Shown here piece by piece: positions 22,626 through 30,213 of a DNA stretch of 64,000 bases (its first letter is position 1; every line of letters starts with the position of its first letter). This DNA comes from CAZTQN01 sp964615765 (GTDB taxonomy: Bacteria; Planctomycetota; Phycisphaerae; Phycisphaerales; UBA1924): the NCBI GenBank assembly GCA_964615765.1, contig CAZTQN010000017.1:15421-79420 (forward strand), read 5' to 3'. Under the pieces are notes generated by a model, which saw nothing but the letters and a program-made list of their open reading frames with translations, made no database searches and had not been told where the DNA came from. The translations under genes were made by a program, and so were the position numbers.

Positions 22626-22956
22626 CGTGGATCCCCTGAAAGTCTGGCGTAGGGACAGTTGGTTGCTGTGCCATACTATGGCTCACAGAGCATACGGGCG
22701 GCGGTTGGATCGGTTGCGGCGAATCCCAGGAAAATCTGATCGGCCGGTTCGCAGAGTGTGGTTTCATGGGCGCCACACCACGTGGATTGCTGAACGACGA
22801 GGGTCGCGAACGCCACCATTGACATGCGGTGTTTGTGGGCTAAAGATTGTCCGTCCCTCGTTAGGCCCAACTCGGCACAACGTGCGCCGGTCGGGCTGTC
22901 GTAGGGGCTACATCAGGCGGCGATCTCATTGCGAGTCGCTTGCCAAGGAGCTTTCG
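22626..22956. promoter_or_regulatory. 331-bp divergent region between padR and the AIPR gene
   Basis: Should hold the promoters of padR (leftward) and of the AIPR gene (rightward, with AAGGAG at 22945-22950, 6 nt before the ATG). ATACTAT at about 22673-22679 is the most A+T-rich spot near padR. No exact DnaA-box-like TTATCCACA was seen, which matters because strand composition changes near here. Confidence 0.35.
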
Positions 22957-24174
22957 ATGACGACGCTTCGATTTTCGACGCAACAGTTCCGTTCCATCCC
23001 GTCACCCGCGGGCGGCAGCGAGAGCCGTATCGGGTTCTTCTTCACCAAAGCTGCGACGGTCCCGCCCGACCTCTTCGAATGGCGGGATGTCAACCCGCGT
23101 GAGGTCAGCCGGGGAAGCCAGGTCTATAGCAGCATCCGCGAGACGCTGGTCAATGAGCCGGCACGCTTTCACGAGCGCAATCGCGGCATCACCATCGTCG
23201 CGAAGGATCTTGTCTTCGACGACAAGAAGAAAGAGGTTCTTCTCACGCTGGACAACAAGCAGCTGCACGGTGTGGTCGACGGAGCTCACACCTTGGACGC
23301 GGTTCTCAACGTGCAAAAAGACCCGCCCGACGATGGCTGGCCGGCGTTCGTCTTTGTCAAGGTTTTTGTTGGAGTCGACCCCGATCAGATCGCGGAGATC
23401 GCGGGCGGCTTGAATACAAGCCAACAGGTCGACCTCAAGAGCCTGGAGAACCTCCGAGAACACTTCAGCGAACTCCAACGCGTACTGGAGTCCGAGCCGT
23501 ACGCAAATCAAATCGCTTACAAGATGAACGAAAAGAAACCGATCGACGTCCGCGAGATTCTCTACTACCTTGCTGTGTTCGACTGTACCGAGTACAACGA
23601 GAAGAAGCACCCTGTCGCACTGTTCGGGCGGAAAGAGGGCATTGTTCGCCGCTTCGCCGAACAGGCACAGGCGGCAGAAGATCGCGCCAAAATTGTCCGG
23701 GCGCCAAAGGTCCACGACTCGTTTAGCATCCTGATCCGCCACGCCCCTGACATTCTGAAGCTTCGCGACACCATCGAGGAGAAAGCGCTGGCACTTCCGG
23801 TGGGTCGATACAAGTCAGGAAAAGGGGTTCGCGTCCGGAGTGACACTCACAAGAAAAACCAACTCGCCTTTTCAGGCAAGTCGGTCAACGGAAAGATCCC
23901 GTTGGGGTGGATCATGCCGATGCTGGCGGGCTTCCGCGCGAATGTCGATTGGGATGAGAAGAAGGGCACCTTCCGCTGGACGGTGCCCCTTGACGAGCTT
24001 GTTGAATCCTGCATCAACGGGCTGGTCCAGGGAATCCAAGAGGTTCACCAGCAGGAGAACAGCAGGCCCGAGTACGTCGGGCGTAACGCGCTGTCATGGC
24101 GACTGAGCTACAACACTGTGGCTCAGGCCATCCTGCAATGGCAACTGTTACGGGCCCAAAGTCGCACCAAGTAG
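22957..24174 (+). CDS. AIPR-family protein (abortive infection / phage resistance)
   Basis: The 405-residue protein has AIPR blocks: FHERNRGITIVA at residues 71-82, VVDGAHTLDAVL at 106-117, GGLNTSQQVDLKSLENL at 151-167, and PIDVREILYYLAVFD further on. AIPR proteins were named for abortive-infection phage resistance; the mechanism is not established. The ATG at 22957 has AAGGAG 6 nt upstream. Codon use is less G+C-rich than in the neighbours, as in the cassette at 16.2-19.4 kb, so horizontal acquisition is likely. It stands alone. The convergent gene at 24276 is separated by a hairpin at 24240-24264. Confidence 0.85.
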   Translation: MTTLRFSTQQFRSIPSPAGGSESRIGFFFTKAATVPPDLFEWRDVNPREVSRGSQVYSSIRETLVNEPARFHERNRGITIVAKDLVFDDKKKEVLLTLDNKQLHGVVDGAHTLDAVLNVQKDPPDDGWPAFVFVKVFVGVDPDQIAEIAGGLNTSQQVDLKSLENLREHFSELQRVLESEPYANQIAYKMNEKKPIDVREILYYLAVFDCTEYNEKKHPVALFGRKEGIVRRFAEQAQAAEDRAKIVRAPKVHDSFSILIRHAPDILKLRDTIEEKALALPVGRYKSGKGVRVRSDTHKKNQLAFSGKSVNGKIPLGWIMPMLAGFRANVDWDEKKGTFRWTVPLDELVESCINGLVQGIQEVHQQENSRPEYVGRNALSWRLSYNTVAQAILQWQLLRAQSRTK

Positions 24175-24239
24175 CATCAGAAGCGCGCAGGCGGGCAAGG
24201 GCCGAAAGCCGCCTGCGCCCTTTCCGGCAGATTGGGCTC

Positions 24240-24264
24240 GGTGGCACTGCTACCCCGTGCCACC
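24240..24264. terminator. inverted repeat between convergent genes (terminator-like hairpin)
   Basis: GGTGGCAC, a 9-nt loop, and GTGCCACC form a perfect 8-bp stem between the AIPR gene and the convergent FGE-like gene. No T-tract follows on either strand, so an intrinsic terminator is only possible, not proven. Confidence 0.4.
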
Positions 24265-24275
24265 GTCGCCCGCCC

Positions 24276-25322
24276 TCAGCAGCCGACGAACCACTCGGCC
24301 ATGAAGTCGAAGATGTCTTGGACGGTGACGACGTTGTCGGCGTTGAAGTCGCCGGCGGTGCCGGGGGCGAAGTAGGCGGCGAGGAAGTCGAAGAAGTCCT
24401 GGACGCTGACGGCGCCGGAGTCGTTGACGTCGGCGCGGCATTGCAAGCGGGAGACGCGGAAGCCCCAGTCCCATTCTTCGGTCGTGACGGGGAGCGTGAT
24501 TCTCGACCATGACTCGAGGCCGTCGTCGTCGTTGAAGGATCCGCCGCGGATGATGCGGGCGAACAGTTGGAACTGAGGGAAGTTCTCGATCGACTCGGTC
24601 CATTCGTAGAGGTTGGCGGCCATGTCGAAGGCGCCGTGGAAGTTGGGGGCGTACTGCGCGACCGGAACGGGGAAAGACCCGCCGTAGTTCGCGTTTTCGA
24701 ACGTCGGGATGGTGTTGCTGGAGGTCGGGTAGAGCCAGTAGTTGTCGGTGTCGCCGCCTTGGTTGGCGGGCTGGAAATAGGCGGCCTTGTACCACTCGTT
24801 CTCGCTGGTGACGGCCCATTTCCAGCCGGGGTTGCGGACGATGGTGTTGGCGGCGATCCCGCTGGGGGTGAGGGTGTAGGCGCCGTCTTCGGTGGTGGCG
24901 GCGGTCTGGAGGCCGGTGGGCTGGCCGTTGTGGAGCCAGTTGGCGAAGCGGCAGGCGTCCCAGAAGGAGACGAAGTTCACGGGGTAGGGAGCGGATTCCT
25001 CGCTGACGTGGTAGGTGTATGAGCCCGGAAGGCCGGAGCGAATGATGCCGCCGCCGGGCGTGACGATCGTCATGCCCAGGTTGTAAACGCCGAAGGTGTC
25101 GGTGCGTGCGACGGCGTTGAGGAAGGCGGTGTACTGACCTTGCGTGACTTCGGTGGTGCCGATGCGGTAGACGTAGGTGACGGCGCCGAGCCCGGTGGAG
25201 GCGTCGGGCGCGTTGCCGGGGTTGCCGATGCGCACGGTGGGGACGGTGATCTGCCCGGCGGCGACGCTTGCGGCGCAAGCAACCATGATCGCGCTGGCGG
25301 TGAGACTGTTCCGAACACTCAT
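24276..25322 (-). CDS. secreted formylglycine-generating-enzyme-like (SUMF1) protein with dockerin-like tail
   Basis: A 348-residue protein with a signal peptide (about 1-23, ending VAAGQ) and an FGE/SUMF1 fold: YRIGTTEVTQGQYTAFLNAV, PVNFVSFWDACRFANWLHNG, TSENEWYKAAYF, FDMAANLYEWTES, RIIRGGSF and WGFRVSR. In true FGE, Cys residues activate a sulfatase; no such Cys pair is evident here, so it is probably a binding or structural relative. The C-terminus carries two dockerin-like EF-hand repeats, DVNDSGAVSVQDFFDFLAAY and DFNADNVVTVQDIFDFMAEW. The frame is open upstream to 26111, but the ATG at 25322 precedes the signal peptide. Confidence 0.88.
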   Translation of the reverse strand: MSVRNSLTASAIMVACAASVAAGQITVPTVRIGNPGNAPDASTGLGAVTYVYRIGTTEVTQGQYTAFLNAVARTDTFGVYNLGMTIVTPGGGIIRSGLPGSYTYHVSEESAPYPVNFVSFWDACRFANWLHNGQPTGLQTAATTEDGAYTLTPSGIAANTIVRNPGWKWAVTSENEWYKAAYFQPANQGGDTDNYWLYPTSSNTIPTFENANYGGSFPVPVAQYAPNFHGAFDMAANLYEWTESIENFPQFQLFARIIRGGSFNDDDGLESWSRITLPVTTEEWDWGFRVSRLQCRADVNDSGAVSVQDFFDFLAAYFAPGTAGDFNADNVVTVQDIFDFMAEWFVGC

Positions 25323-25351
25323 CGCTGAAGTACTCCGGTGGTTGATGATGC

Positions 25352-26029
25352 TCAAGCGTGGCGGCGGCGGCGGCGCGTCATGGCCGCGGCGGCGCAGACG
25401 ACGAGCGCGCCGGCGCCGGGCGCGGGGACGATCTCGTAGACGTATTGGATCTGCAGTGCGCCGCCCATCTGCACGCGGGGCTGGGTCCACTCGAGCGACG
25501 AGGACAGCGGCGGGCGCGTGAGGTTGGCGGTGAAGACCGAGGAACGGGTGACCGTGGCGTCGGTGGGCGAGGTCCACGCCGAGAGGTTGCCGGCCGCCGC
25601 GACGATCGGGGCTTCGAGTTCGAAGCGGAACATGCGCACGGAATCCGGGAGCAGGGCCGATTCGGACTGCGCGTCCGAGCCGAAGGCGCTGAACTGTCCG
25701 TCCGGGAGGGAACCGTTGAAGCCCGCGGCGAACTGCAGCGTGAAGGGGATGACGAAGACGTCGACGTTGCGGGCGCTGGTCTCGGCGGTTAGCAGCACGG
25801 TGCCGCTGAGTTGGACGTCGGTGAGGACGCGGGTGCCGCCCTGCGTGTTGAAGAGCGGGACCAGATAGTCGAAGGGCACATCGCCCGAGAAGTCGTTGAG
25901 TGTGGCGCTGAAGGACGTGAACCGAGTTTCGACAGCGGCGTTGGCCGCACCGGCCAATCCGCCGAGGCCGACACCCACCGACACTGCTGACATCACCGCC
26001 GCCGCCGTCGAACGCACCGCACCACGCAT
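25352..26029 (-). CDS. secreted protein with PEP-CTERM-like sorting tail
   Basis: A 225-residue protein with an N-terminal signal peptide (to about residue 32, ANAA) and a beta-rich body that resembles anchor-domain proteins (FTSFSATLNDFSGDVPFDY ... RVLTDVQLSGTV). It ends in a PEP-CTERM-like signal: VPAPGAGALVVCAAAAMTRRRRR, i.e. a Pro motif, a hydrophobic helix and an Arg cluster. PEP-CTERM proteins are processed by exosortase and displayed or released at the surface. No exosortase gene is seen in the window. It is followed closely by the FGE-like gene, and GGGAG precedes its ATG. Confidence 0.78.
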   Translation of the reverse strand: MRGAVRSTAAAVMSAVSVGVGLGGLAGAANAAVETRFTSFSATLNDFSGDVPFDYLVPLFNTQGGTRVLTDVQLSGTVLLTAETSARNVDVFVIPFTLQFAAGFNGSLPDGQFSAFGSDAQSESALLPDSVRMFRFELEAPIVAAAGNLSAWTSPTDATVTRSSVFTANLTRPPLSSSLEWTQPRVQMGGALQIQYVYEIVPAPGAGALVVCAAAAMTRRRRRHA

Positions 26030-26107
26030 CGGGCTTTCTCCCTCTCACGAGCCCGCCTTTCGGCGGGTCTTCCCCCGATTCCCCGCCCCAATATACACCA
26101 CGTCCGA

Positions 26108-27202
26108 TCAAACGCCCGCGAAGAAGGCGGCGAGAAAATCGAAGACATCTTGAACGGTCGCTTCGCCCGAATCGTTCACGTCACTGACCAGTCGACGGGT
26201 GAGAACCAGGCCGACGCGTGAGCGCAAGGTGGCGCACGAACTGAGCAGTTGTGCTTGGTACGCGCCGGCGTCGGCGAGGCGGGCGTCCAAGATGGTGAGG
26301 ACGCCGGTGGTGGGATCGATGGAGACGCGGCCGGAGGGGCCTTCGTCGAGGACGGGCTGGCCGTCGCGGGTCCAGGACCAGGTGCCGATGGGGAAGCCGG
26401 GGGTGATGCCGGGGTTGAGGACGGCGGCCGCACGCGGCTGGCCGGGGCCGGGGGAGCCGGTCTGGACGGAGACGAAGTCGACGGGCGTGACGACGCGACC
26501 GGGGCCGACGGCGGTGACCGGCAGGGCGGTCTGGAACGCCAACAGCCCGCAGGGCTGGGCGATCCCCAGCGTGTACTGGTAGCGGCGGCCGGGCACGCCG
26601 GTGGTATCGAAGAACCCGACCGTCGCGCCGGTGGTCCGCGTGATCTCTTGCGAGTCGCTCGGGTCGTCGACATTCACGCGGATCAGCGTCATGACCCCTT
26701 GCGATCCGAAGCCTTGCGCCGGCACTTCGGGCGGAAGGTTCCAAGACACGAAGGTCTGGTTGCACTGCGCGAACACGACGCGGAGGTTGACCGACGCGGC
26801 GGTGATGCCGGGCGAGACGAGCGGTTCGGAGGTGAAGAGCTGGCCGCAGAACAGGTTGGATCCGCGGGCGACGAGCCAGTAGGTGTACGAGCTGCCGGCG
26901 TCGACGGTGGTGTCGGTGAAGGTGCGGAAGCCGGAGTCCGAGAGTGCGGTCGTCACCGTTCCGATGAGCGAGGCTGCGGCAAAGACGCCGGAGGTGTCGT
27001 TGGCGGGGCTGCGGCGGATCTCGACGCTGGTGGTCGGCCCGTTGAGGGTGAACTGGATGTCGCGGCGGCAGAGGCCGCGGGTGACGGTGAATCCGGTCGG
27101 GACGCCGGGGCACTGCGCGAGCGCGGTGGTTGGCGCCACGAGCACTGCGAACAAGGCGATCACCCCAACAACCGCCGCCCAGGACCGTGAGAACGTAGCC
27201 AT
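26108..27202 (-). CDS. secreted protein with FN3/Ig-like region and dockerin-like tail
   Basis: A 364-residue protein. The signal peptide ends about residue 30 (ALAQ). Two fibronectin-III/Ig-like stretches follow (VEIRRSPAND...SSYTYWLVAR, and about 265-325 with WSWTRDGQPVLDEG and LTILDARLADAGAYQAQL, an Ig-type pattern). The C-terminus has a single dockerin-like repeat DVNDSGEATVQDVFDFLAAFF. GGAGG is placed about 6 nt before the ATG at 27202. It is probably a surface or secreted adhesive or structural protein. No enzyme motif is seen. Confidence 0.82.
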   Translation of the reverse strand: MATFSRSWAAVVGVIALFAVLVAPTTALAQCPGVPTGFTVTRGLCRRDIQFTLNGPTTSVEIRRSPANDTSGVFAAASLIGTVTTALSDSGFRTFTDTTVDAGSSYTYWLVARGSNLFCGQLFTSEPLVSPGITAASVNLRVVFAQCNQTFVSWNLPPEVPAQGFGSQGVMTLIRVNVDDPSDSQEITRTTGATVGFFDTTGVPGRRYQYTLGIAQPCGLLAFQTALPVTAVGPGRVVTPVDFVSVQTGSPGPGQPRAAAVLNPGITPGFPIGTWSWTRDGQPVLDEGPSGRVSIDPTTGVLTILDARLADAGAYQAQLLSSCATLRSRVGLVLTRRLVSDVNDSGEATVQDVFDFLAAFFAGV

Positions 27203-27250
27203 CGCGCACCTCCGCTTCGACGGTCAATCCGTCGGGGGCGCGGCGGGCTA

Positions 27251-28057
27251 TCACGGTGTGCGACGGAATCTTGTGAAGAGGGCGATGACGGCGAGGGCGA
27301 GGCCGGCGGCGGGGGCCGGGACAGGGACGGCTTCGAGGCGGAAGTCGTCGTAGACGACGCGTGGGATGCCGTCGCTGCCGAGGAAACTGATGGCGAGGTA
27401 TTTGCCGGCGAGCTGGGGCGGGAGGATGTCTGGCGCGGTGTACGAGATGGAGAAGGGCTGCATGACGCCGAACTGAGCGCGGCGGATGATCGAGCCGCTG
27501 GGGACGCGGGCGAGCATCTCAACGCCGGGGGTGCTGGGCGTGATGAAGGTGGAGAGGTCTGGGGCGGCGAGGAGTTGGAGGAGGGGCGTGTATTCGCTGT
27601 CGGTGATGCCGATGCCGGCGAGGAAGGTGAGCGTGTAGACGGTGGAGGGTTGGAGTTGGACGTTGAGAGTCTGCTGCATGACGGCCGCTTGCGCGACGGC
27701 GACGGAGGCGCCGGAGTAGCCGGTCATCCAGGGCTGGCCGGCGAACTGGACCGCGGGGTTGAGGACGCCGGCGAGTCCGCCGGTGGCGGGGGAGACGGTG
27801 CGCCAGCCGGGGACGCGGACGCCGGATTGCGGCGTGTTTACGCCGGGGCTGAAGGGGCTTTGCCAGCGGGTGGAGACGAGTGTTTCGGGGAGGCCGCTGC
27901 CTTGGGGGACGCCGCCGGCGCCGTTGGTTTGTTCGCCGGGGCGGAGGGAGACGTTGAGGTCTTCGAAGCCGGGGTTGACGATCGGGAGGATCTCGGCGTG
28001 TGCGGTGGCGACGGCGAGAAGGCTGAGCAGACACCAACGAGCGGACGGCGTGCGCAT
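27251..28057 (-). CDS. secreted protein with PEP-CTERM tail
   Basis: The 268-residue product begins MRTPSARWCLLSLLAVATAHA, a signal peptide. The body has ILPIVNPGFEDLNVSL, the start of a carbohydrate-binding-like jelly roll often found in PEP-CTERM proteins, and continues with beta-strand patterns. The C-terminus has VPVPAPAAGLALAVIALFTRFRRTP, a PEP-CTERM-like sorting signal. The frame is open upstream to 28510, but residues there are Ser/Pro-rich noise, so the ATG at 28057 is chosen. It is the first gene of the minus-strand run of secreted proteins (28.1 to 24.3 kb). Confidence 0.85.
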   Translation of the reverse strand: MRTPSARWCLLSLLAVATAHAEILPIVNPGFEDLNVSLRPGEQTNGAGGVPQGSGLPETLVSTRWQSPFSPGVNTPQSGVRVPGWRTVSPATGGLAGVLNPAVQFAGQPWMTGYSGASVAVAQAAVMQQTLNVQLQPSTVYTLTFLAGIGITDSEYTPLLQLLAAPDLSTFITPSTPGVEMLARVPSGSIIRRAQFGVMQPFSISYTAPDILPPQLAGKYLAISFLGSDGIPRVVYDDFRLEAVPVPAPAAGLALAVIALFTRFRRTP

Positions 28058-28167
28058 GCGGGGCGGCTCCGGTCTCTCGCTCCGCCGGGTTGTGGTGCCC
28101 GCCGCCCTTGGGCTGTGGGGCCCAGTGGTACTGTGCCACCGGTCGGGCGATCGGCCAGTGATCCTGA

Positions 28168-28240
28168 CGGGAGGACGGCGGGAGGACGGGGGCGGGAGGA
28201 CGGGGGCGGGAGGGCGGGGGCGGGAGGATGGGGGCGGGCG
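28168..28240. repeat. 14-bp G-rich tandem repeat
   Basis: About five imperfect units of GGGAGGACGGGGGC lie head to tail between the divergent PEP-CTERM and GNAT genes, just 5' of the GNAT start. Confidence 0.85.
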
Positions 28241-28265
28241 GGGCGGCAGCGGCAGATACTGAGGG

Positions 28266-28769
28266 ATGCTCGAAAGCCAGCCGATCCAGATTCGCCCGGT
28301 TACGCGTGCCGATGTGCCGCTGCTGTTTGAGATGCAGCTTGATCCGGAGGGGAACCACCTTGCGGGGACCAAGCCGCGGACGCTCGAGGCGTTTGCGGCG
28401 GTGTGGCAGACGATTTTGGGCGACGAGCTGACGCCGCCGGATGCGCAAGTGGTGGCGCGAGTGATTGTGGAGGGGCACGCGGCGACGGGGGCGGTGATCG
28501 GGGTGATCAACGTGTTTCCGCGGGAGGGGAAGGACTACGTGGGGTATTGGATTCGGCGGGATTGGTGGGGGCGCGGGGTGGCGTCGCGGGCGCTGGGGCT
28601 GTTGCTGAACGAGTGTGCGAGGCGGCCGCTGGTGGCGCAGGTGGCGGCGCACAACGCGGCGTCGCTGCGTGTGCTGGAGCGGGCGGGGTTTGTGGTGACG
28701 GCGCGGGAGCACATGCCAGAGACGGAGCGGTATACGCCGGGGCCGGTGGTGACGCTGGTGCTGCGGTGA
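28266..28769 (+). CDS. GNAT-family N-acetyltransferase (RimJ/RimL type)
   Basis: A 167-residue GNAT protein: IRPVTRADVPLLFEMQLDPEGN at the N-terminus, VGYWIRRDWWGRGVASRALGLLL as the acetyl-CoA pyrophosphate-binding region (motif A, R-x-x-G-x-G/A), and HNAASLRVLERAGFV (motif B). The pattern HN.AS.RVLEKAGF is typical of the RimJ/RimL branch. The substrate is not determined. The ATG at 28266 comes after the G-rich repeat, and it converges with the UdgX-fusion gene with 4 bp between the stops. Confidence 0.9.
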   Translation: MLESQPIQIRPVTRADVPLLFEMQLDPEGNHLAGTKPRTLEAFAAVWQTILGDELTPPDAQVVARVIVEGHAATGAVIGVINVFPREGKDYVGYWIRRDWWGRGVASRALGLLLNECARRPLVAQVAAHNAASLRVLERAGFVVTAREHMPETERYTPGPVVTLVLR

Positions 28770-28773
28770 AAGG

Positions 28774-30189
28774 TCAGGGCGCGGCGAAGGTGCGGAGGTC
28801 GGCGATGAAGGCGGCGAGGGCAGCGGGGCGATCGGGCTCGGGCGTGCGGAGGATCATGGAGGGATGGATGGTGGGGAGCATGCGCACGGGGCGGTCGGGG
28901 TGGTTGATCCAGACGCCGCGGTGTTCGTGAACGCGGAAGCCGGGGCCGAGCATGGCTTGGCCGGCGGTGGCGCCGAGGAGGAGGAGGCGGCGTGGATTGA
29001 CGATGTCGAGTTCGCGCTGGAGCCATGGGGCGCAGGCGCGGATGTGGGCGGGGCCGGGGCGTTTGTGGATGCGTCGCGGGCCGCGGGTTTCGAAGTGGAA
29101 GTGTTTGACGGCGTTGGTGACGTAGATGGTGGTGCGGTCGAGGTCGGCGGCGGCGAGGGCGTCATCGAGGAGGCGGCCGGCGGGGCCGATGAAGGGTCGG
29201 CCGGCGCGGTCTTCTTCGTCGCCGGGCTGCTCGCCGAGGATCATGCGTTCGGCGGGTGCGGGGCCTTCGCCGAAGACGGTGCGGGTGGCGAGTTCGCACA
29301 GGCCGCAGCCGGCGCAGGACTCGGCGGCGTCGCGAAGCACGGGGAGGGAGATGGGGCCGACGGGGACGAAGGGTTCGGCGCCGCGGTCGTCGTCGAGGCC
29401 GCGTTCGATCATGCGGCGGACGCGCTCGGGGGCCTGGGCGAGGAGGCTGGTGATGATGGCGGTTTCGGGGAGGGTGGCCCAGTGGCGCTTGGGCATCTCT
29501 TTGACCATGGCGCTGAGTTTGATGCGGGCGGGGTTGAAGATGGAGGCGTAGTAGGTGGTCCAGAGGGCTTCGATGGAATCGTCGGCGCGGACGTCGGAAG
29601 CGGGGACGCCGGGGCCGAAGGTGAGGCGGTCGCCGTCCCAGTCGACGGAGCGGCGGGGCGTGAAGATGGTCCAGCGCATGACGCCGAAGCGGGCGGCGAA
29701 GAAGGGGGCGGCGAGTTCGACGATGTCGTGCTCGGGGCGGTGCCAGGCGACGTAGCGCTCGGGGGCGTCGGGGGAAGCGTCGATGCGGCGGAAGCGGACG
29801 AAGGCGTGCATCTTGTGGATGTCGCGGCGGACGGCTTTGGCGAGCAGGTCGAGGCGGCGGACGTCGAGGTCGGTCGGGTCGAGGAGGACGCGCGGCTCGC
29901 CGGCAGCGAAGCGGCGCCAGGCGAGGCGGTAGAGCGTGGCCCAGCGGTCGGGCGCGGAGTGGTGGGCGGCGGCGTGAGCGCGGCTGCCGAGCGCGGCGCG
30001 GAGGCGACGGACGAACGCGGTGGTTTCGGGGCTGGGCGGGCCGTCGGGGATGGGTGTAGCGAAGAGGGCGGGGCTGGAGTTGTCGGCCCAGGCGACGGAG
30101 TCGGGCTCGACGCGGGCGCGGATGAGGCGGGCGGCGAGGCGGAGAAAGGTGTCGTAGCGGCCGGCGGGGTCGGCGGTGCGGAGGGGCAT
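28774..30189 (-). CDS. DUF4130 - UdgX fusion (uracil-DNA glycosylase family DNA repair protein)
   Basis: A 471-residue two-domain protein. Residues ~1-260 are a DUF4130/TIGR03915-type domain (RRDIHKMHAFVRFRR, YVAWHRPEHDIVELAAPFFAARF, MRWTIFTPRRSVDWDG). Residues ~285-471 are a family-4/UdgX-type uracil-DNA glycosylase with iron-sulfur cysteines (CAGCGLC), GEQPGDEEDRAGRPFIGPAG, and IHPSMILR. The UdgX signature loop (RRIHK, H375) is present; in UdgX this His forms a covalent link to uracil-DNA. The next gene upstream is the radical SAM partner known to accompany these domains, and both lie on the minus strand, 24 bp apart. Confidence 0.92.
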   Translation of the reverse strand: MPLRTADPAGRYDTFLRLAARLIRARVEPDSVAWADNSSPALFATPIPDGPPSPETTAFVRRLRAALGSRAHAAAHHSAPDRWATLYRLAWRRFAAGEPRVLLDPTDLDVRRLDLLAKAVRRDIHKMHAFVRFRRIDASPDAPERYVAWHRPEHDIVELAAPFFAARFGVMRWTIFTPRRSVDWDGDRLTFGPGVPASDVRADDSIEALWTTYYASIFNPARIKLSAMVKEMPKRHWATLPETAIITSLLAQAPERVRRMIERGLDDDRGAEPFVPVGPISLPVLRDAAESCAGCGLCELATRTVFGEGPAPAERMILGEQPGDEEDRAGRPFIGPAGRLLDDALAAADLDRTTIYVTNAVKHFHFETRGPRRIHKRPGPAHIRACAPWLQRELDIVNPRRLLLLGATAGQAMLGPGFRVHEHRGVWINHPDRPVRMLPTIHPSMILRTPEPDRPAALAAFIADLRTFAAP

Positions 30190-30213
30190 GGGTGCGGTGG
30201 CGCGGGGTGGTGG

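Noticed and set aside
22626..22956. Replication origin with DnaA boxes exactly in this spacer
   Set aside because: No TTATCCACA-type boxes or A+T-rich unwinding region were visible; only the wider composition change supports an origin nearby.
24276..26111. 611-residue version of the FGE-like protein
   Set aside because: The upstream part overlaps the PEP-CTERM gene in another frame; a signal peptide starts at the ATG at 25322.
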